Below are positions 8,598 through 17,389 of a DNA stretch of 64,000 bases, piece by piece. How positions within the stretch are numbered: position 1 is the stretch's first letter; every line of letters begins with the position of its first letter. A program made the position numbers and the translations under genes. The stretch is from assembly GCA_040004035.1 (NCBI GenBank), contig JAMPLN010000014.1, one strand, 5' to 3'. The notes beneath the pieces were generated by a model, which made no database searches, was not told where the DNA came from, and was given only the letters and a program-made list of their open reading frames with translations. This DNA is from Microcoleus vaginatus_C. Its GTDB lineage: Bacteria > Cyanobacteriota > Cyanobacteriia > Cyanobacteriales > Microcoleaceae.

Positions 8598-9452
8598 ATG
8601 AAAATTCAATGGTACCCCGGTCACATTGCCAAAGCTGAACGGGCATTAAAAGAACAGCTAAAGCGGGTAGATGTGGTGCTCGAAGTCCGAGATGCCCGCA
8701 TTCCATTGGCTACTTTTCACCCCCAAATGCCGAGCTGGGTGGGCGGCAAGGCGCGAGTCTTGGTCATCAACCGCATGGATATGATTACGCCTCGATCGCG
8801 CGAGGCGTGGGAAACATGGTTTGAGGCCCAGGGGGAAACTGCGTATTTTACTAATGCCGAGCACGGTCAAGGAGTAGACGCTGTGGCTGATGCCGTGCAG
8901 AATGCTGGGGTGCAGCTAAATAAAAGAAGGTTCGATCGAGGTATGCTGCCCCGTCCAGTCCGTGCAGTGGTGATGGGCTTTCCCAATGTGGGAAAATCTG
9001 CTCTAATTAATCGGCTGTTAGGGCGGAGAGTGGTGGACAGTGCCCGCAGAGCTGGAGTAACTAAATCGCTCCGATGGATTCGCATTTCTGATGAAATTGA
9101 ATTATTAGACGCGCCTGGAGTGATCCCAACCCGAATTAACAATCAAGAAAATGCCATAAAATTAGCTATTTGCGAAGATATTGGCGAAGCAGCTTACGAC
9201 AATCAGGTAGTAGCAGCAGCGATGGTAGATTTGCTCCGAGGGCTGCAAGCGGCTGATGACACGTTGATATCACTATCGGGTTTCAAATCCAGGTATAAAT
9301 TAGATCCAGCCTCTAGTAATGGTGAAGATTATTTGCACGAGGTCGCAAAAGACAAGTATAAAGGAGATGTCGAACGAACGGCGCGGCAGATGTTAAACGA
9401 TTTTAGAACTGGTGTTTTGGGTCAACTTTCTTTGGAGTTGCCGCCGACTTGA
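8598..9452 (+). CDS. ylqF: Ribosome biogenesis GTPase YlqF (RbgA family)
   Basis: 284 aa. A circularly permuted GTPase in which the G4 motif (NRMD, residues 58-61) precedes the P-loop G1 (GFPNVGKS, 127-134) and G3 (DAPG, 171-174). N-terminal WYPGHIAKAER is typical of the family. The protein acts late in assembly of the 50S ribosomal subunit. The C-terminal domain (about 190-284), which contacts rRNA in RbgA, is present. The ATG directly follows the tandem-repeat tract, so its expression signals must lie inside repeats. Confidence 0.93.
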   Translation: MKIQWYPGHIAKAERALKEQLKRVDVVLEVRDARIPLATFHPQMPSWVGGKARVLVINRMDMITPRSREAWETWFEAQGETAYFTNAEHGQGVDAVADAVQNAGVQLNKRRFDRGMLPRPVRAVVMGFPNVGKSALINRLLGRRVVDSARRAGVTKSLRWIRISDEIELLDAPGVIPTRINNQENAIKLAICEDIGEAAYDNQVVAAAMVDLLRGLQAADDTLISLSGFKSRYKLDPASSNGEDYLHEVAKDKYKGDVERTARQMLNDFRTGVLGQLSLELPPT

Positions 9453-9471
9453 TCAGACTCGTAACCTACAA

Positions 9472-10287
9472 CTAATCAGAAATGGTATTCAATAGAGAGT
9501 TGCTGACGCTGAGAATGTGAACTTCGTCTCCTATGTGTAATATTTTTTCGGCTGCTTGAGGTGCGAGTCGCGTGTTAACTATCAGCCGACTAAAGTGATT
9601 TAAATGCCCTTTTTTTACCAAGTCAGGCATGATTTCCTTCTGCTTGGCTGTTAGTATATTTTTAAAATTGGGTTCGCCTGCTTTCGCCCCATACTTTCGC
9701 GTAGATAGGATACAGGGCTGACCGGGATGAATAGCTTCAAATATTACTGTTCCTATTTTAAACCTCACAATTTCATCGGATTGTGAGAAAAGTTGGTCTT
9801 CCCAAAAAGCCGGGACATCTCCTATTTCAATATTAGCTCGCAAGCGATGGCGCATCTCGTTAACGCAAACTCTCGGAAACCAAGATGCAACTTCGGCAAT
9901 TGTTTCGGTACTGATAATGCTTGGCCCTGGTGCAGCGGTATTGTGGGGAAAACCTGTCAGCAAGTTTTCAATTAACTTGACGGGGAAACCGAAGTAGTTG
10001 CTCAACCAAGATTCTATTCCCGGGCGTTCTCTATCTACATGAAAAAATATTTCTTGTTCGGTGCCTTGAATTTTCAGACCGGCAATTCTCTTTTTGATAT
10101 CAAAGGATAAGCGTAGAAAACGGACTCCGCTGTTGTGCTTAGTGTTAACCAATTCTCCTGCTGCATCGCAGATTGCAAAAGAGCGATCGCCTTCTAGAGC
10201 TCCGCTGGCTAGAATAGTTGCTTGACTGACTGCTATGCCGTCAAGGGACTTGACCGGATAGATATGAATGCTGGCGACGTAGGACAT
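9472..10287 (-). CDS. MOSC domain-containing protein
   Basis: 271 aa. An N-terminal MOSC beta-barrel domain (about 1-115, starting YVASIHIYPVKSLDGI) and a C-terminal MOSC domain with the conserved cysteine in HPGQPCILST (near residue 192) followed by GEPNFK. In relatives such as mARC and YcbX this cysteine is placed to bind molybdenum cofactor, and the proteins reduce N-hydroxylated compounds. The substrate here cannot be told. The gene converges on the YlqF gene with only 19 bp between the stops. Confidence 0.88.
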   Translation of the reverse strand: MSYVASIHIYPVKSLDGIAVSQATILASGALEGDRSFAICDAAGELVNTKHNSGVRFLRLSFDIKKRIAGLKIQGTEQEIFFHVDRERPGIESWLSNYFGFPVKLIENLLTGFPHNTAAPGPSIISTETIAEVASWFPRVCVNEMRHRLRANIEIGDVPAFWEDQLFSQSDEIVRFKIGTVIFEAIHPGQPCILSTRKYGAKAGEPNFKNILTAKQKEIMPDLVKKGHLNHFSRLIVNTRLAPQAAEKILHIGDEVHILSVSNSLLNTISD

Positions 10288-10529
10288 TTCGAGCCATTGA
10301 TAAATAATTGTCGTTTTAGATACATTCTAGCATCCCCTGCCTGCAGAAGGATGACCGCAGTTGGCTTTACTAAATAAAATATGAATGAAATAAAAATGGG
10401 TCGCTTTTTTGAAGTTTACATTGTGCCGGAGTACCTTGTAAAGAAAAATCAAAGAAGTCTGACTTAGCTTGTGGTATATATTATGCTATAAAATAGAAAA
10501 ACTTCAACAATGGAACCGAGTTATAAGCA

Positions 10530-11240
10530 ATGACTGAAAGCGGAAAAAAAGGCATGATTTCGAGACGTAATTTAATGTTGAAGGCTGGTGCAGGGATGCT
10601 GGCGGCAAGCTTTGCACCTGCGTTTTTACAAGCCGAAGCAGCAAAGGCGGAGGCAATCTCTGAGCTTACTCCTAGCAGTGCTCTTAAGAAATTAATGGAG
10701 GGGAATCAACGCTACATGGAGCAAAAACGGACATTTCCCGACCAAGCTCGATCGCGAATTGTAGAAGTAGCAAAGGGTCAACATCCGTTTGCAACCATCC
10801 TGGCTTGTTCTGATTCGCGCGTTGCTCCCGAAATTATTTTCGACCAAGGATTGGGGGATTTATTTGATATCCGAATAGCTGGCAATTTTCTCGACGATGT
10901 GGTTCTCGGAAATATAGAATATGCGACCTTAGAATTAGGCGTACCACTATTAGTAATTCTGGGTCACGAACGCTGCGGTGCTGTCAAAGCAGCTTTAGAT
11001 GGCAAAGCTGTGCCGGGTCACATTAGCACTTTGGTGGCGGCGATTAAACCGGCAGTTGATTCGACCAAAGGTCAAACAGGCGATGCCTGGGATAACGCAG
11101 TCAGAGCTAATGTGAAAATGAATGTAAATAAGTTACAATCCTCGTCGCCTATTTTAGCTGAAGCAGTCAAAGCGGGCAAGCTTAAAGTTGTTGGGGGCCG
11201 CTACGATTTGGATAGCGGCAAAGTAGAGATAATTGCTTGA
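10530..11240 (+). CDS. Tat-exported beta-class carbonic anhydrase
   Basis: 236 aa. The N terminus carries a twin-arginine signal (SRRNLMLKAG, about residues 11-35), so the folded enzyme should be exported to the periplasm. The catalytic domain has zinc ligands Cys93, His146 and Cys149 with Asp95-Arg97 in ACSDSR and LGHERCG, the standard beta-carbonic anhydrase active site. It interconverts CO2 and bicarbonate and would support the carbon-concentrating mechanism or external pH balance, comparable to the external enzyme EcaB of Synechocystis. An AT-rich run with TATGCTATAAAAT lies about 30-45 bp upstream and may be the promoter. Confidence 0.92.
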   Translation: MTESGKKGMISRRNLMLKAGAGMLAASFAPAFLQAEAAKAEAISELTPSSALKKLMEGNQRYMEQKRTFPDQARSRIVEVAKGQHPFATILACSDSRVAPEIIFDQGLGDLFDIRIAGNFLDDVVLGNIEYATLELGVPLLVILGHERCGAVKAALDGKAVPGHISTLVAAIKPAVDSTKGQTGDAWDNAVRANVKMNVNKLQSSSPILAEAVKAGKLKVVGGRYDLDSGKVEIIA

Positions 11241-11366
11241 TTTTGCTGGTAATTTTCATAATTTGTAGGGTAGTGCCTTTCTTTGCCTACCCCTTGGGGA
11301 GCGAGGGGAAACCATCGGGGATTGCCCCTAAGAATTATTGGGTAACGATAAAGTAGATATGCAAGT

Positions 11367-12563
11367 TTAAAGTAAACCCATTTCTTGTAGTCCCCGGCGC
11401 AGGCGTTCTGCTTCAAAAGGGCGGCGCTGTTCGTGAAGGGCGATCGCTCTTTTAAATTCTGCTAAACTTTCTGGCATTTTGCCAATTTTCAGCAAGGCTA
11501 CTGCCAAGTTTTGATGAGCTTCCGCGTGTTCGGGATCGATTTTTATCGCTTGTCGGTAATAGGCGATCGCATCTGCTAAATTTCCGGCTGCTTTCAGCGT
11601 CAGCCCTAAATTATAGTGACCTACTGCAAAATTGGGGTCAATTTTTAAAGCTGCTTTGTAAGCTTTTTCAGCAGATTTCAAATCACCTTCATCTTTAAAC
11701 AAATTGCCCAAATTATTGTAAGCACCCAACTTGAGCGGCGGGAACACATTGGTATTAATTGCCGCTTGATAGTGTTCTTTTGCTTTGGCAAACTGCTGCT
11801 GCTGGCGATAAGCAATTCCCAAATGATAGTTCAGCTCGTAAACAATAGAATCATCAATGCCCTCGGCAGTCAAGCCTTTGGTTAATAAATTAATTCCCCG
11901 CCCAATTTGCCCGCTTTCTACATACAGCGCACCTAATTTGCTACAAGCATAAGCATCGTGGGGATAATAAGCTATATAGCGTTCCATTGCTGCTTGAGCT
12001 TTTTGGAATTTACTTTTTGCGGCGATCGCATCTTTTTGATAACCAGAGTGCCAAATCGCCACATCGGGGAGAGAAGCTATTTTCCATTGTGGTTCCCTCT
12101 GCAAAATCTCAGCCACGCTGTCGTCTACCATTGCGTGGTAAGGGCGAGAAAAGCGGATATCGAGGCGATTGCGAAACAAGCGCGACACTAGGGAATAGGG
12201 AGATTGAGAGGCACCGATTTCTTGGCGGATGAGATTGATTAGCAGCAGCCGATCGCTCGCAATTGCCTGCTTAATCTGAGGTAGAATCTCCGGTACCAAA
12301 ACCTCATCGGCATCTAATACCAAAATCCAGTCGCCCTGGGCGTGCTTCAGACACTCGTTGCGCGCCGCTGCGAAGTCGTCGCACCATTCAAAGTCATAAA
12401 CCCTCGCCCCGGATTCTCGGGCAATTTCACGGGTGCGATCGCCCGATCCCGTATCCACCACCACTATTTCGTCAACAACACCCTTAACGCTGTCCAAAGT
12501 CCGCGACAGTGTTGCCTCTTCATTCTTCACAATCATGCACAGAGTGAGATCCATCGGGCGCAA
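11367..12563 (-). CDS. Family 2 glycosyltransferase with TPR repeats
   Basis: 398 aa. Residues about 5-230 form a GT-A (GT2) domain: LCMIVKNEE at the start, VVDTGSGDRT for nucleotide sugar binding and the metal-binding LDADE motif. Residues about 240-390 contain at least three to four tetratricopeptide repeats (for example AVGHYNLGLTLKAAGNLADA), probably for protein contact. Such GT2-TPR proteins are common in cyanobacteria; the acceptor is unknown but may be surface polysaccharide or glycopeptide. A second start three codons downstream (12554) is about equally good. Confidence 0.88.
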   Translation of the reverse strand: MRPMDLTLCMIVKNEEATLSRTLDSVKGVVDEIVVVDTGSGDRTREIARESGARVYDFEWCDDFAAARNECLKHAQGDWILVLDADEVLVPEILPQIKQAIASDRLLLINLIRQEIGASQSPYSLVSRLFRNRLDIRFSRPYHAMVDDSVAEILQREPQWKIASLPDVAIWHSGYQKDAIAAKSKFQKAQAAMERYIAYYPHDAYACSKLGALYVESGQIGRGINLLTKGLTAEGIDDSIVYELNYHLGIAYRQQQQFAKAKEHYQAAINTNVFPPLKLGAYNNLGNLFKDEGDLKSAEKAYKAALKIDPNFAVGHYNLGLTLKAAGNLADAIAYYRQAIKIDPEHAEAHQNLAVALLKIGKMPESLAEFKRAIALHEQRRPFEAERLRRGLQEMGLL

Positions 12564-12852
12564 ACTTTCCTCGTTTCACAAAATTATTGTAATTTTTTTA
12601 CCAGTAAAACACAAACAGTCCCAGAAAAAATTCTCCTATTTCCTTGTGGTTTGAGCATAAGTACCTTTGTTCCCTAGAAAAAGCGGGTTAACTCTTTTGA
12701 GATATTAAAAAGCCTCAAACTCGGACGATTCATGAGAAATCCTACCACTTTCGGTTCATCCCTGCGGTAGAGGTAAGAGCGGGATAGGGGTTGTTATTCT
12801 TAGAACATAAGACAAGGCACAAGAAAAGTTTAAGTATTCAGGAGAAAAAGAA

Positions 12853-13122
12853 ATGGGAATTATTGCTTGGATCGTTTTAGGACTGATTGCCGGTGCGCTA
12901 GCCAAAGCCATTTATCCGGGAACTCAAGGCGGTGGCTTTCTGGCAACAACAGGTTTAGGAATTTTGGGCGCCCTAGTGGGAGGTTATTTAGGTCAAGTCT
13001 TACTGGGGACGAGCGGGGGAGCATCCTTCGGAGCATTGACTCTACCCAGCATAGCTTTTGCAGTTGTAGGTGCGATCGTTCTACTTTTCATCTGGGGATT
13101 GTTAACTCAGCGTGCTGCATAA
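12853..13122 (+). CDS. GlsB/YeaQ/YmgE family membrane protein
   Basis: 89 aa with three hydrophobic helices rich in glycine (IIAWIVLGLIAGALAK, the GGG turn, TGLGILGALVGGYLG, and the C-terminal VGAIVLLFIWGLL). This is the transglycosylase-associated (YeaQ/YmgE) family of small inner-membrane proteins, often stress-induced, biochemical role unsettled. The ATG is preceded by CAGGAGAAAAAGAA, a good ribosome binding site. A clear terminator follows 45 bp after the stop, so it is likely monocistronic. Confidence 0.9.
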   Translation: MGIIAWIVLGLIAGALAKAIYPGTQGGGFLATTGLGILGALVGGYLGQVLLGTSGGASFGALTLPSIAFAVVGAIVLLFIWGLLTQRAA

Positions 13123-13166
13123 CAAATATTGCCAATTTCCAGTCGATCGACTTTTAGGGTATTCAT

Positions 13167-13197
13167 AAACCCGGTTTCTTCTAGAAACCGGGTTTTT
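13167..13197 (+). terminator. Rho-independent terminator after GlsB-family gene
   Basis: A perfect 11-bp stem AACCCGGTTTC/GAAACCGGGTT with a 5-nt loop followed by T residues. The same AACCCGGTTTC core recurs near crtR and on both sides of the CRISPR array, so it also belongs to a dispersed hairpin family. Confidence 0.75.
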
Positions 13198-13351
13198 CAG
13201 TTGTTTGTAGGATGCGTCAGCCTACTTTTACCAAATCCGGGTTAAAAACCCCTATCAGACTCAGCGCTTGCAACGGTTCAAGAGCAAAACTTTCGTCCGC
13301 ACAGAGGGGGACTGAAGAATAAAGGGGTAAACATCCCGGACTTGATATTAA

Positions 13352-15172
13352 TTAATCAATCCGCAAATTGAAAGGCAAGCGAACATAAACCCCCTGCGGG
13401 TCATTCATCGACTTGATCACAGCCAATTCATCTTGCATTTTCTTAAATTCGGCCGTTAGCGGGTCGAGTTTGGTGGCTGGTTTCAAAACGTGAACGCCGG
13501 AAATTTTTTCCAAAATTCGCTCCTCCAAAGTGCGGCGTTTTGGATATTCTTCCAACTTCCAATCGTCGCCGAGTTTAGCTTGTTTCGCCGCCTCTCTGAC
13601 AGCATCTTCAAGCCCGCCAATTTCATCGACCAAACCCAACTGTTTCGCGGCCGTACCTGACCACACTCTGCCTTGAGCAATTTCTTGTACCTTGTTTTTC
13701 GGCAGTTTGCGGGAGTTGGCGACTTTAGTAATAAATCGATCGTAAATGCGATCGACTATCCTCTGAATATTCGCCAATTCTTGAGGATTTTTTGGACGGG
13801 AAACCGTGTTAGTATCCGCAAAGCGGGCGGTTTTCACCACGTCCCAAGTCAGGCCGTTGTTAGCAGCCAACTTTTCGGCGTTAAACAGCATTCCAAAAAC
13901 GCCAATAGAACCGGTAATCGTATTGGGTTCGGCAAAAATGCGGTTGGAACCCATCGAAATCCAATAGCCGCCGGATGCTGCTAAATTGCCCATTGAAACA
14001 ATAACTGGTTTCTTTTTCCCCGTCAGCATTACTTCGCGTGCAATTACTTCGGCCGCCGTCGCACTGCCTCCGGGACTGTTGACGCGCAAAACCACTGCTT
14101 TTACGTCGTCATCTTCTCGGATTTTCCGCATTGATTGAGCGATGCGATCGCCTCCTACTTGAGTCGATCCCCCTTCGCCGTCTACAATCTCTCCCTCTGC
14201 GTAAAGTATAGCAATTTGGTTTTTCTTGTCAGCGCGAGTTGAGTTTTTATTCTCAGCAACTTTGGCGTAGTTTTTCAAGCTAATTTGCTTGAAAGATTTG
14301 TTTTCGCGATCGGTTCCTGTAAGTTTTTTGAGTTCGGTCGATATTTCGTCAAAGTATACAACTTTATCAACTAACTTGTTTTTGAGAGCTTCGTCAGCCA
14401 TTAAAGTTCCGCCATTATCTGCAATCGCTTGCAGTTGCGGAACAGTCACTTTGCGGCTCGGAGCGACAGTTTTCAGGTAGTCTCCCCACATATCTCCGAG
14501 CAACTTTTGAGTTTGCTGGCGATTTTCGGGACTCATTTTTGTGAGCAAAAACGGCTCAACGGCTGACTTGTATTTGCCGACGCGAGTCACTTGCACTCCC
14601 ACGCCGTATTTTTCAAAAGCACCAGTCAAAAACATTGCCTGACTGCTAAAACCGTTGATTTCCAAAGCGCCGTAAGGATTGACGGCAATTGTATTAGCAA
14701 CGGAACCGAGGTAATAATCTCGCTCATTCCAGTCCATCTGGTAAGCAAAAATGGGTTTTTTGGCATCTCGGAAACGCTGCAAGGCCGATCGAACTTCTTT
14801 GAGATTGGCAAACCCGCTGTTGCTCGAATTTGAGCTGCCTTCAAGATAAAGGCCAACGATTTTAGGGTCTTTTTTCGCATATTCGATCGTGTCTAAAACA
14901 GTCCGCAGCGTCACTGTATCGCCGGAATCTTCCGAAAGCACTTCTTCAATCGCCGCGCTAGTGCTACGGCTCGGTTTGCTGTCGGTGATATTTAAAGAAA
15001 GGTCTAATACCAATACAGACTTATCTTTAACTTGCGGGCCCGAATCTTTAGACGACGATGCCGCCATAGCAATTAGTAGTACCAGTCCCCCCAATCCGAT
15101 GCTGCCCAGCAGCAGCAGTCCTAGGAAGGTTCCCAGTAAACTTGCACAGGTATATTTTAGGAAATCTTTCAT
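13352..15172 (-). CDS. sppA: Signal peptide peptidase SppA, long (67K) type
   Basis: 606 aa, matching the double-domain SppA. The N terminus holds one membrane anchor (about 10-36). The N-terminal half contains the general-base lysine in KYKSAVEPF (Lys202) and the C-terminal half the nucleophile Ser400 in NLAASGGYW, so the split Ser-Lys dyad of SppA is intact. It degrades leftover signal peptides in the membrane; in cyanobacteria SppA1 is also linked to light acclimation. A second, short SppA is at 51499-52317. The gene is preceded by a heptamer-repeat region that may hold its promoter. Confidence 0.94.
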   Translation of the reverse strand: MKDFLKYTCASLLGTFLGLLLLGSIGLGGLVLLIAMAASSSKDSGPQVKDKSVLVLDLSLNITDSKPSRSTSAAIEEVLSEDSGDTVTLRTVLDTIEYAKKDPKIVGLYLEGSSNSSNSGFANLKEVRSALQRFRDAKKPIFAYQMDWNERDYYLGSVANTIAVNPYGALEINGFSSQAMFLTGAFEKYGVGVQVTRVGKYKSAVEPFLLTKMSPENRQQTQKLLGDMWGDYLKTVAPSRKVTVPQLQAIADNGGTLMADEALKNKLVDKVVYFDEISTELKKLTGTDRENKSFKQISLKNYAKVAENKNSTRADKKNQIAILYAEGEIVDGEGGSTQVGGDRIAQSMRKIREDDDVKAVVLRVNSPGGSATAAEVIAREVMLTGKKKPVIVSMGNLAASGGYWISMGSNRIFAEPNTITGSIGVFGMLFNAEKLAANNGLTWDVVKTARFADTNTVSRPKNPQELANIQRIVDRIYDRFITKVANSRKLPKNKVQEIAQGRVWSGTAAKQLGLVDEIGGLEDAVREAAKQAKLGDDWKLEEYPKRRTLEERILEKISGVHVLKPATKLDPLTAEFKKMQDELAVIKSMNDPQGVYVRLPFNLRID

Positions 15173-15181
15173 TAGATAATT

Positions 15182-15425
15182 GGTAATTAGTTATTAGTCA
15201 ATAGTCAATAGTCATTAGTCATTAGTTATAGCAAATCCGGTTAGAACGGAATAATACCGAGCGTGGGAGCTGGTCGCTCGCACTGCACTCGAAAAAATAT
15301 TATTCCGATGCCAGCGCAAACGATATTATGGGTAATTCCTGCAACTAGGACTAAACAATTATTTCCTGTCGTAGTTATTAGCTAATGACTTTTGACTGCT
15401 GACTAATGACTTTTGACTGCTGACT
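15182..15425. repeat. Heptamer repeat tracts (TAGTCAT / TGACTGC) upstream of sppA
   Basis: Degenerate TTAGTCAATAGTCATTAG units at about 15182-15230 and GACTTTTGACTGCTGACT units at about 15385-15425 bracket roughly 150 bp of unique sequence. The same TAGTCAT heptamer occurs at 51237-51285. Typical of cyanobacterial short tandem repeats. Confidence 0.6.
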
Positions 15426-15430
15426 CTCTT

Positions 15431-16480
15431 TTATCTTAACCTTTCCAAAACCCCAGAATGTTTTAACTCATCCAAATTACCGCAGCCCGTACAGAACATG
15501 ACGGTGGCGATTTCTGCAATTAAAGCCTCAGCTAGGAGGGCTGCGGCTGATTCCGATTCCGCTGCAGCTTGCAGAAACGGCCGCGCCAGTCCCGCAATAT
15601 CCGCGCCCAGGGCGATCGCCTTCGCTGCATCCAACCCATTCTGCAATCCTCCAGAGGCAATCAGAGGAACATCCGGCGCTACGGCGCGGGTGCTGACAAT
15701 GCACTCGGCTGTTGGTATTCCCCAGTCGGCAAAGGTTGCGCCCAACCTGCGCTGCTTGCCATCTTTAGCTCGCTCTCCTTCTATTTTCGCCCAAGAAGTG
15801 CCTCCGGCCCCGGCAATGTCGATCGCACCTACCCCCGCAGCGAGCAATTTCTTTGCCATCTTTCCTGAAATACCGTTGCCGACTTCTTTAGCAATAACTG
15901 GTACTGGTAATTTAGCGCACAATTTGGCAATTTTATCTAGCAGTCCTTTAAAGTTAGTATCACCTTCGGTTTGGACGCACTCTTGCAGCGGATTGAGGTG
16001 CAAAAATAGTGCGTCTGCTTCTAAAATATCGACAATTTTTTGGCACTCTTCCAAACCGTAATTGTAGTTTAATTGAACTGCTCCGATATTGGCAAATAAC
16101 AGAATATCGGGAGCGCGGCGACGGACTGCAAATGTAGGAGCTAGTTGAGGATTTTCTACAACGATTCGCTGGGAACCGACTCCCATTGCTAGTTTGTATT
16201 CTTGAGCGACATCAGCAAGGCGATAATTGATTGTCTGGGCTAATTCTGTGCCGCCTGTCATCGAGGAAATTAGCAGGGGAACGGCTAGTTTTTTGCCGAT
16301 AAATGTGGAGGTTAAATCAATTTCAGTGCGATCGAGTTCTGGCAAACAGCAGTGTTCAAAACGGTAGCGTTCGAGGCCGCTGGTAGTTTCGCGAAATTGT
16401 ACGTCTTCTTCGAGGCAGATCCGCAGGTGGTCTGCTTTGCGGGTTTCGGTTTGCGAGGGGGAGGTTAGCGGCAAGTTCAC
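15431..16480 (-). CDS. fni: Isopentenyl-diphosphate delta-isomerase, type 2
   Basis: 349 aa. The FMN-dependent type 2 enzyme interconverts IPP and DMAPP for carotenoid, chlorophyll-tail and quinone synthesis. Seen: the N-terminal RKADHLRICLE motif, LLISSMTGGT, GVGSQRIV, the Gln-containing LHLNPLQE metal/substrate motif, AKEVGNGIS, and FMN phosphate-binding IASGGLQNGLDAAKAIALGA near the C terminus. Length and order fit a complete enzyme. Cyanobacteria typically use this type. The neighbours are not terpenoid genes. Confidence 0.94.
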   Translation of the reverse strand: MNLPLTSPSQTETRKADHLRICLEEDVQFRETTSGLERYRFEHCCLPELDRTEIDLTSTFIGKKLAVPLLISSMTGGTELAQTINYRLADVAQEYKLAMGVGSQRIVVENPQLAPTFAVRRRAPDILLFANIGAVQLNYNYGLEECQKIVDILEADALFLHLNPLQECVQTEGDTNFKGLLDKIAKLCAKLPVPVIAKEVGNGISGKMAKKLLAAGVGAIDIAGAGGTSWAKIEGERAKDGKQRRLGATFADWGIPTAECIVSTRAVAPDVPLIASGGLQNGLDAAKAIALGADIAGLARPFLQAAAESESAAALLAEALIAEIATVMFCTGCGNLDELKHSGVLERLR

Positions 16481-16552
16481 AGTTGCTATTTGGGGAAAGA
16501 GTTTTGATTTGGGAATATAGCAATTTTATTTCATTTTTGAATCTTTTTTAAT

Positions 16553-16598
16553 GAACCGCAGAGAGCGCAGAGGGCACAGAGGAGAAGAAAAGAGAGAT
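16553..16598. repeat. Dispersed CGCAGAG-type repeat, inverted copy
   Basis: AACCGCAGAGAGCGCAGAGG-type units, the reverse complement of the tracts at 6498-6545 and 18603-18650. Confidence 0.6.
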
Positions 16599-16626
16599 GT
16601 TCGCAAATCCTGTAGGGGTTGCTGTA

Positions 16627-17310
16627 TTATCCAGGAACAGTAAGCGGCATTCCGTTATCTGAAGGTTTTAATTTTAGTAAAAAAGGAACTGCTTTTTGCA
16701 CCCATGCTTTGGTTGATGTGTAATTGGCCGCATCTTCGCCGAAACAAATGTCCAGCATATCGGTGTGAATTATCCCCGGATTCAAAGGAACTGCTGCCAT
16801 ACCTGCGGGCAATTCTTGAGCGAGCGATCGCGTAAGTCCTTCTATTGCCCACTTAGAAGCGCAATAGGGCGCGACTTCCGGCGAAGTTGACCTTCCCCAA
16901 CCAGAACTAAAGTTGACAATTGTGCCGCTTTTTCGAGACATCATTGCCGGGACAAAGTGACGAATTACATTAGCCGTACCTTTAATATTCACATCAATTA
17001 CCTGGGAAAATTCTTCGTTACTGACATTCCAAAGAGGCGCGAGATGATTAGCTATACCTGCATTATTAATTAGCAAATCTGGTGGCTCATTTTTTGCCAG
17101 AATTTCTGTTGCCCAAGCTTTTACTCGATCGTCGTTGGTGACATCCAAACAAGTAAAATGCTGGGGCGCACTATATTTTTGTTGGAGTTTTTCCACCGCT
17201 TCGGCAGAACGGGCGCATCCCACAACTGTATGTCCCAATTCAATAAATTTTTCGGTCATGGCAAGACCTAGACCGCGACTGACTCCGGTAATTACAATTA
17301 ATTTTGTCAT
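16627..17310 (-). CDS. Short-chain dehydrogenase/reductase
   Basis: 227 aa, a classical SDR with a Rossmann fold. The cofactor motif TGVSRGLG (about 8-15), the NNAG structural motif, catalytic Ser in NFSSGWG and the YCASK active site (Tyr-x3-Lys) are all present. The Arg-containing CARSAEAV stretch after beta2 suggests a preference for NADP(H). The substrate cannot be named. It is divergent from the alcohol dehydrogenase gene at 17390, with about 80 bp between the start codons. Confidence 0.88.
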   Translation of the reverse strand: MTKLIVITGVSRGLGLAMTEKFIELGHTVVGCARSAEAVEKLQQKYSAPQHFTCLDVTNDDRVKAWATEILAKNEPPDLLINNAGIANHLAPLWNVSNEEFSQVIDVNIKGTANVIRHFVPAMMSRKSGTIVNFSSGWGRSTSPEVAPYCASKWAIEGLTRSLAQELPAGMAAVPLNPGIIHTDMLDICFGEDAANYTSTKAWVQKAVPFLLKLKPSDNGMPLTVPG

Positions 17311-17389
17311 AGATTTGCTCCAAGTTTGACATTAAGTAATACAATACATATTGACTGGTGAATTGACAAATCGATCGCAGGGAGAAAGC

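Noticed and set aside
12342..12677. 111-codon frame opposite the glycosyltransferase gene start
   Set aside because: Antisense to the GT2 catalytic motifs; no independent support.
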